Source: JALYSX01 sp036510515 (GTDB lineage Bacteria; Vulcanimicrobiota; Vulcanimicrobiia; Vulcanimicrobiales; Vulcanimicrobiaceae). From it: a DNA stretch of 23,557 bases. Shown piece by piece: positions 22,998 through 23,557 of this stretch (positions within the stretch are counted from its first letter, which is position 1; every line of letters begins with the position of its first letter). Location: contig DATCDS010000020.1 of NCBI GenBank assembly GCA_036510515.1, positions 1 through 23,557 on the forward strand, written 5' to 3'. A program made the position numbers and the translations under genes. Below the pieces are notes generated by a model. The model saw nothing but the letters and a program-made list of their open reading frames with translations. It ran no database searches and had not been told where the DNA came from.

Positions 22998-23557
22998 TCG
23001 ATCGCGACCATCCTTTGCCGCTTGCGCATCAGGCGCAACTGCTCGAACTCTCCCGAGGATCGCTCTACTACGTCCCCGTCCCCATCTCGGCCGCCGATCT
23101 GGAGTTGATGCGGGGGATTGACCCGCTGCATACCGACTATCCCTTCGCCGGCGCACGGATGCTGCGACGACATGCTGCGGCTGCGCGGTTATCGTGTTGG
23201 CCGTCGGCATGTCGGGCGGCTGATGAACCTGATGGGCGTTGAAGCGTTGTACCGCAAGAAAAAAGGCACCAAGACCAACCCTGCGCATTCGGTCTTTCCC
23301 TATCTTCTGAGAAACCTCGTCATCGATCGCCCGAATCAGGTTTGGTGCGCAGATATCACGTACATTCCGATGCGTCGCGGGTTTCTGTATCTGTTCGCCA
23401 TCCTCGATTGGGCGACCCGACGGGTGCTGGCCTGGCGGCTTTCTAACAGCCTGACCACCGATTTCTGCATCGACGCCGTCGAGGAGGCGATCGCCAGGTT
23501 CGGCTGCCCAGAAATCTTCAACACCGACCAGGGTTGCCAGTTCACCGACAGAGACTT
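22994..23557 (+). pseudogene. IS3-family transposase OrfB, frameshifted, 3' end cut by window
   Basis: The first part (MIDRDHPLPLAHQAQLLELS, then RGSLYYVP, then HTDYPFAGARMLR) is the N-terminal HTH_21 region of OrfB. After codon ARMLR an extra base within 23165-23168 shifts the frame. From GAC 23169 the normal sequence resumes in the +1 frame: DMLRLRGYRVGRRHVGRLMN, then NQVWCADITYIPMRRGFLYL with the first catalytic Asp, and EIFNTDQGCQFT with the second Asp. The third acidic residue would lie past the edge. The single-base shift lies well inside orfB and is not the programmed orfA-orfB site, so this copy is probably inactive, or the base is a sequencing error. Confidence 0.85.

Larger units (their letters stand above)
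22613..23557 (+). mobile_element. IS3-family insertion sequence, right end outside window
   Basis: The element contains orfA (22698) and a frameshifted orfB, in the standard IS3 order. The proposed left terminal repeat starts TGGGCCTCGGATAACCGGAC at 22613, which has the TG start and the ...GGACA ending seen at many IS3-family tips. The matching right repeat and the target duplication lie beyond the window, so the exact boundary is not proven. A 7-bp stem hairpin (TGCGGGG 22660-22666, CCCCGCA 22675-22681) precedes the orfA ribosome site and may limit read-in translation. Confidence 0.75.

Overview
The window looks like a chromosomal segment from a high-GC bacterium. Codons are rich in GATCG and GCG, and GTG and TTG starts are common. 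Nothing in the sequence fixes the lineage. The gene style (divergent heme-copper enzymes, pst/pho genes beside tdh-kbl, archaeal-type aldolase) would suit a deep-branching soil phylum such as Eremiobacterota (WPS-2), but that is a weak guess. No rRNA, tRNA or CRISPR array was recognised.

Left edge (1-1660) is accessory DNA. A partial ASCH-domain gene (minus strand, running off the edge) and an orphan integrase-like SAM-domain gene diverge from a perfect 10-bp-arm palindrome. They are followed by a cluster of short AGTTsTTGGACC repeats with a perfect 14-bp hairpin, then decayed coding debris that includes an IS3-type transposase fragment.

Respiratory block (1664-6254). A heme-copper-like multi-pass membrane protein (+) converges on a minus-strand operon encoding a CuA subunit II, a heme-copper subunit I, a membrane-anchored cytochrome c and possibly a 25-residue membrane peptide. 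Subunit I keeps all heme and CuB histidines but has Asn where the cross-linked Tyr of O2 reductases belongs, so NO reduction is a serious alternative. A frameshifted DoxX-like gene lies upstream.

Middle (6311-9793): a small secreted protein, a VOC protein, a GrpB-family protein, an MFS exporter and a secreted HAD-type acid phosphatase.

Minus-strand cluster (18015-9801): a 3-hydroxyisobutyrate dehydrogenase-like enzyme, phoB, phoR, pstC, pstA, pstB, tdh, kbl and tdk, all tightly packed. Four CTTAR-type repeats at 10-11 bp spacing lie just upstream of pstC and look like a PHO box. PhoR-PhoB would sense phosphate shortage and switch on the PstCAB importer. Neither pstS nor phoU is in the window. 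Tdh and Kbl together convert threonine to glycine and acetyl-CoA.

Right part (18125-21075): class I (DhnA-type) fructose-bisphosphate aldolase and an Nfu-type Fe-S scaffold on the plus strand, then an ABC1/UbiB-family kinase and a small zinc-ribbon membrane protein on the minus strand. A non-coding stretch with hairpins (21076-21477) leads to two unknown secreted proteins. The window ends in an IS3-family element whose orfB carries a 1-nt frameshift and whose left end abuts the start of one secreted-protein gene.
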